Positions 60,965 to 64,000 of a stretch of DNA of 64,000 nt are shown here, one piece after another. The DNA lies in assembly GCA_036924835.1 (NCBI GenBank), contig JBAGRR010000001.1:62001-126000 (forward strand). Reading direction: 5' to 3'. Made by a program: the position numbers and the translations under genes. Below the pieces are notes generated by a model. That model did no database searches and was not told where the DNA came from. It worked only from the letters and a program-made list of their open reading frames with translations. This stretch comes from Nitrobacteraceae bacterium AZCC 1564. GTDB lineage: Bacteria; Pseudomonadota; Alphaproteobacteria; Rhizobiales; Xanthobacteraceae. How positions within the stretch are numbered: the stretch's first letter is position 1; each line of letters starts with the position of its first letter.

Positions 60965-61332
60965 ATGACAATGACCGAGGCGTCCCGTGAGGTTGGCGTG
61001 GTGCTTCGCCGCCGCGCGATCGACAACCTTGGATCGACCACCATGTGTGGTCGCCGGTGTTAGTTCTCGATGACGTGCCTGCGACTGCGCCGTGGACGGT
61101 GCTGACGCAGGAGTCCGATGCGACATTGTACTATGCAGGCTACGCGACGATTGAACTGTTCCGCGCCGATGCAGCGAAGTAGCGCGACAATCTTGCCGAT
61201 GGTGCTCCCCAGTCGGCGTCAGGCGGTGGAGCGGAGCTTGAGCTGACCAAGGTAACCTTGATCTGGCCCGGGCGGCCGAAAGGAAGAAGATCCAGCGTTG
61301 GAACCGATGCGGCTGGAGACTGTTGCCGTTAA
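60965..61332 (+). pseudogene. Broken DUF3305 gene
   Basis: ATG 60965 with a GGGAGG site starts a DUF3305-like reading (REVGVVLRRRAIDN). The frame shifts near 61028, after which WIDHHVWSPVLVLDDVPATA and APWTVLTQESDATLYYAG continue the family pattern. An in-frame TAG at 61180-61182 follows LFRADAAK, where relatives have a Tyr codon. The sequence after about 61225 is unlike the family. One frameshift, one nonsense codon and a degenerate end make this a pseudogene unless the sequence has errors. Confidence 0.8.
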
Positions 61333-61349
61333 CGACTGGAGGAGATCAA

Positions 61350-61628
61350 ATGCGCATGGTGCTTGCCGCAGTTTGTGTGTTCTGCTCTACGCATTTGGCG
61401 ATGGCGCAAGCTCAGCCGCCAAACAAGCCGTCCGATCCGCTCCAGCAAAGCACTGGGACCACACCACCCGAACCGAAAGGGCAGAAGCAGCCCCAGGGCT
61501 GGACGGGGCCCTTGGAAACAACCACCGGCGGCGCGCCGCCGGAGAGCCCGCAGGGGCAAAGCCCGCCCGGCATGCAGCCCGCGCCGGAGGGATCTTCGAA
61601 AACGGTCGTCGAACCGGATAAAAAGTAG
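61350..61628 (+). CDS. Small secreted proline-rich protein, unrecognised
   Basis: ATG 61350 with a strong GGAGGAG site. The 92-residue precursor has a clear signal peptide (MRMVLAAVCVFCSTHLAMAQ, cleavage after AMA or AQA). A Pro/Gly/Gln-rich chain without cysteine follows and ends EPDKK. No known domain. It lies between the broken DUF3305 gene and the convergent formate dehydrogenase gamma gene; a link to formate metabolism is only positional. Confidence 0.65.
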   Translation: MRMVLAAVCVFCSTHLAMAQAQPPNKPSDPLQQSTGTTPPEPKGQKQPQGWTGPLETTTGGAPPESPQGQSPPGMQPAPEGSSKTVVEPDKK

Positions 61629-61759
61629 GCGCGCGATCCCGCGTTCGGTTCTGCGGCTATATCTTCGCCGTGGCCTTGCTCATTCTCGGCGGTCACCCTC
61701 TATGCTCATCAAGCGGAAACCTGCCGCTATCCGCAACGAGACGCCTAGTGTAAATTCTC

Positions 61760-61882
61760 ATGACATCGCGATTTGGCTGGGAGAACGGCGATGAATCTTT
61801 CGTGTTGGCCGGCGTAGTTTCTGTCGTCGTGGCGGTAGTTGGGGCCGTGGCTCTAAACAGCGTGCAAGAGCCGGTCGCATAA
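61760..61882 (+). CDS. Doubtful 40-codon membrane peptide
   Basis: A 40-codon frame starting MTSRFGWENGDESF followed by a Val/Ala-rich helix and ending NSVQEPVA. A single membrane span is predicted. No convincing ribosome site precedes it. A CTAGTGTAAATTCTC sequence just upstream resembles a decayed arm of the CTAGTG repeat. The opposite strand is also open in more than one frame, so the segment may instead be part of a mobile remnant. Confidence 0.25.
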   Translation: MTSRFGWENGDESFVLAGVVSVVVAVVGAVALNSVQEPVA

Positions 61883-61942
61883 GCCCTTTCAACGACGGGC
61901 GTGCGGCTTTAGCGAACGTGACCTGAGGGCTGGCTTCTTCCA

Positions 61943-62923
61943 CTACTCCGCCGGCTGGGGTCGCGTCTCGTTTGCACCAGTCCGCGCATTTTCCCGTTCG
62001 AGCCAGAGGTTGTGGTGCTCCTTGGCCCAGTTAACATCGACCGTGCCGCTACCCATCGCTTCGAATGCGCCCTCCATCCCGATCGTGCCGATATAGATAT
62101 GCGCGAGCATCACCGCCACAAAAAGCACCGCCACGACAGCGTGGACGATCTGTGCGAACTGCATCCCCTCGATATCTGACAGATAGAATGGGAACATCAG
62201 CACATACCCGGTGGCCGCTACCAAACCTCCGCCGATCACTACGATCCAATAGATTGCCTTCTGGCCGGCGTTAAAACGATAGGCGGGCGGATGATCGTGA
62301 CCAACGATACCGCCACCGCGCTTGAGCCAATCGACATCCACCTTGTTCGGGATATTGCCTGCGATCCACATCAGAAAGATCAGGATGACCCCGATCGTGA
62401 ACGGGAAGCTTACATAGTTATGCGCATACTTTGCCCACTGCGACCATTCGGAAAACGCCTCGTAGCCAATCAACGGCAGGAGCAACGGACGGCCGAAGGT
62501 GATGTTCAATCCGGAAATCGCCAGAACGATGAAGCAGGTCGCGGTCATCCAATGCACGAATCGCTCGAATGCGGTAAAGCGCACGATCGTCCGACCGGAA
62601 CGTCCGCTCTCCAGTCGCACCATGCCGCGGGTGAGATAGAAGATGATCAAGGCCGCAAGCATGCCAACAATGGCGATGCCGCCAATCCAGCGGAGCGTGA
62701 CGTTATGGAATTCTCGCCATTCACGGCCCGCCGGCTGTATGAGGACGCGCGAACGCTGGTCGGGAATACTCACGCGTCCCTGGATCCGATCCAGTTCCTG
62801 CAGAAGCTGTTGTTCCTTGACCGATCTCTCAGTCGGGTTGATCTGCTGGGCAATGGACGGTGAAGCTGCGGATACGAGCATCAGTACCGCGGCGAGCCGA
62901 ATAAATCGTACAAGACGCGCCAT
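61943..62923 (-). CDS. Formate dehydrogenase gamma subunit (cytochrome b)
   Basis: Membrane cytochrome b that anchors formate dehydrogenase and passes electrons to quinone. The 326-residue product has an N-terminal signal or helix (to about residue 26), a periplasmic stretch, and four membrane helices with heme-ligand histidines in RFVHWMTATCF, AKYAHNYVSFP and HAVVAVLFVAVMLAHIYIG. It lies 40 bases after the beta subunit gene and is the last gene of the operon seen here. Confidence 0.92.
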   Translation of the reverse strand: MARLVRFIRLAAVLMLVSAASPSIAQQINPTERSVKEQQLLQELDRIQGRVSIPDQRSRVLIQPAGREWREFHNVTLRWIGGIAIVGMLAALIIFYLTRGMVRLESGRSGRTIVRFTAFERFVHWMTATCFIVLAISGLNITFGRPLLLPLIGYEAFSEWSQWAKYAHNYVSFPFTIGVILIFLMWIAGNIPNKVDVDWLKRGGGIVGHDHPPAYRFNAGQKAIYWIVVIGGGLVAATGYVLMFPFYLSDIEGMQFAQIVHAVVAVLFVAVMLAHIYIGTIGMEGAFEAMGSGTVDVNWAKEHHNLWLERENARTGANETRPQPAE

Positions 62924-62963
62924 AAGTTCCTCCCGATATTGACGCGACGCAAACCGGTCGTTG

Positions 62964-63560
62964 TCAGAATGCGATCGTCTCGCGATAGGCCGTCTTCCAG
63001 CCCCACGCGCCGGAGCCGTAACCGCGCTTCATGACGCGCTCCTTGTAGATCTGGGCAATGATCTCGCCATCGCCTGCAAGCAGCGATTTTGTCGCGCACA
63101 TCTCGGCGCAGAGCGGCAGCTTGCCCTCGGCGAGCCGGTTCGCACCATACTTCGCATATTCCGCCTCGCTTCCGTCGACCTCGGGGCCGCCGGCGCAATA
63201 GGTGCATTTGTCCATCTTGCCGCGCGAGCCGAAATTACCGACTTTCGGATATTGCGGGGCGCCAAACGGGCAGGCGTAGAAGCAATAGCCGCAGCCGATG
63301 CACAGGTCCTTGGAGTGCAGCACCACGCCGTCGGCAGTCGTGTAGAAGCAGTTCACGGGGCAGACAGCCGCGCAGGGCGCATCGGTGCAGTGCATGCAGG
63401 CCATTGTGACCGAACGTTCGCCTGGCTTGCCGTCATTGATGGTGACGACACGGCGCCGGTTGATACCCCAGGGCACCTCGTGCTCGTTCTTGCAGGCCGT
63501 CACGCAGGCGTTGCACTCGATGCAACGGTCGGCGTCGCAGAGAAATTTCATACGTGCCAT
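62964..63560 (-). CDS. fdh3B: Formate dehydrogenase iron-sulfur beta subunit (FDH3 type)
   Basis: Electron-transfer subunit of 198 residues with the cysteine clusters CDADRCIECNACVTACKNEH, CMHCTDAPCAAVCPVNC, CIGCGYCFYACPFGAP and CTYCAGG...CAEMC, enough for four 4Fe-4S clusters. It takes electrons from the molybdenum/tungsten subunit and passes them to the cytochrome b. It starts 12 bases after the alpha subunit stop. Confidence 0.93.
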   Translation of the reverse strand: MARMKFLCDADRCIECNACVTACKNEHEVPWGINRRRVVTINDGKPGERSVTMACMHCTDAPCAAVCPVNCFYTTADGVVLHSKDLCIGCGYCFYACPFGAPQYPKVGNFGSRGKMDKCTYCAGGPEVDGSEAEYAKYGANRLAEGKLPLCAEMCATKSLLAGDGEIIAQIYKERVMKRGYGSGAWGWKTAYRETIAF

Positions 63561-63572
63561 CGTCGTTGCTCC

Positions 63573-64000
63573 TTAAGCCGCCGCGATTTGGCAGAGGGTG
63601 ACTTTGGCCTCCTGCATGCCCGTCGCGGGATCGTATCCGTAAGTCGTGATCGTGTTCGCGCTCTCGCCGAGCACGATCGGATCGGTGCCTTTCGGGTAAT
63701 TGCCACGAAGATCCTTGCCTGCGAACCAACCGCCGAAGTGGAAGGGCATCCAGGCAACGCCCTTGCCGACACGCTCGGTGACAAGCGCCTTCATCCTTGC
63801 CTTGGATTTGTTCTCGGGACCCGTGACCCAGACCCAGCCGCCGTCCCTGATACCGCGCTCGGCGGCATCGGCCGGATTGATCTCGATGAACATGTCCTGC
63901 TGCAATTCGGCAAGCCATGGATTCGTACGAGTCTCCTCGCCTCCGCCTTCATATTCAACCAGACGGCCGGACGACAGGATGAGCGGGAATTGCTTGGCAA
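63573..64000 (-). CDS. Formate dehydrogenase alpha subunit, C-terminal part (5' end outside window)
   Basis: The last 141 codons of a molybdopterin oxidoreductase, the bis-MGD dinucleotide-binding domain: FPLILSSGRLVEYEGGGEET, then NPWLAELQQDMFIEINPADA and GYDPATGMQEAKVTLCQIA. It is the catalytic subunit of formate dehydrogenase. The frame is open through the window edge, so the N-terminal Fe-S and active-site region is not seen and a Sec or Cys ligand cannot be judged. Confidence 0.92.
   Translation of the reverse strand, partial: AKQFPLILSSGRLVEYEGGGEETRTNPWLAELQQDMFIEINPADAAERGIRDGGWVWVTGPENKSKARMKALVTERVGKGVAWMPFHFGGWFAGKDLRGNYPKGTDPIVLGESANTITTYGYDPATGMQEAKVTLCQIAAA

Overview
The window is high-GC chromosomal DNA from an alphaproteobacterium of the Rhizobiales, most likely the Bradyrhizobium / Afipia / Rhodopseudomonas group (Nitrobacteraceae). 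The evidence is the gene order nuoJKLMN-birA-rnj-mce, then proS-lol-dnaE, then rpsB-tsf-pyrH-frr-uppS-cdsA-dxr-rseP-bamA-lpxD-fabZ-lpxA-lpxI-lpxB, then gltA/gltX, comEC and lexA. It also includes the short alphaproteobacterial ProS, LexA boxes of the form GTTC-N7-GTTC, and a formate dehydrogenase island with DUF6505 and DUF6352 genes. This placement is inference from gene content; no database search was run.

Region by region. 1-9190 holds the end of the complex I operon (nuoJ to nuoN) running without real gaps into biotin ligase, RNase J, methylmalonyl-CoA epimerase and a DUF1467 membrane protein. 9191-12332 is a minus-strand accessory patch: a TonB-dependent receptor behind a DUF2946 protein, the decayed 3' end of a second receptor, a doubtful small gene and a terminator. 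12516-22329 carries proS, a Lol lipoprotein exporter, an SOS-type regulatory site with a 32-residue membrane peptide, dnaE, and a large caspase-fold protein that has lost both catalytic residues and has its own LexA-type box. 22538-37662 is the translation and envelope supply line (ribosomal protein S2, EF-Ts, RRF, undecaprenyl-PP, CDP-DAG, isoprenoid precursors, RseP, BamA, lipid A). It ends in a bidirectional terminator facing gltA.

37735-46202 has gltA and gltX on the minus strand, then glnS set between two clusters of long palindromic repeats, then comEC and lexA with its autoregulatory box. 46453-52093 has an aspartate dehydrogenase gene divergent from a tripartite tricarboxylate-type transporter, then a WD40 propeller-cytochrome c fusion. 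52204-56341 is a tungstate-type ABC transporter (TupB, TupC, TupA) with a divergent DNA-binding regulator. The tupA frame has lost its usual stop and runs across the convergent mrp gene. 56400-64000 is a formate dehydrogenase island: a multi-cluster ferredoxin-like protein, a biotin/lipoate ligase-like protein, DUF6505, DUF6352, a broken DUF3305 gene, small secreted or membrane proteins, and the gamma, beta and (partial) alpha subunits of a membrane-bound formate dehydrogenase. The tungstate importer beside it may supply its metal.

The observations most worth following are the likely SOS regulation, in one window with lexA itself, of a 32-residue single-pass membrane peptide (two LexA boxes in mirror arrangement) and of a catalytically dead caspase-like protein. 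Next come the CTAGTG palindromic repeat family around glnS, and the gene-decay events in tupA, DUF3305 and the receptor remnant.
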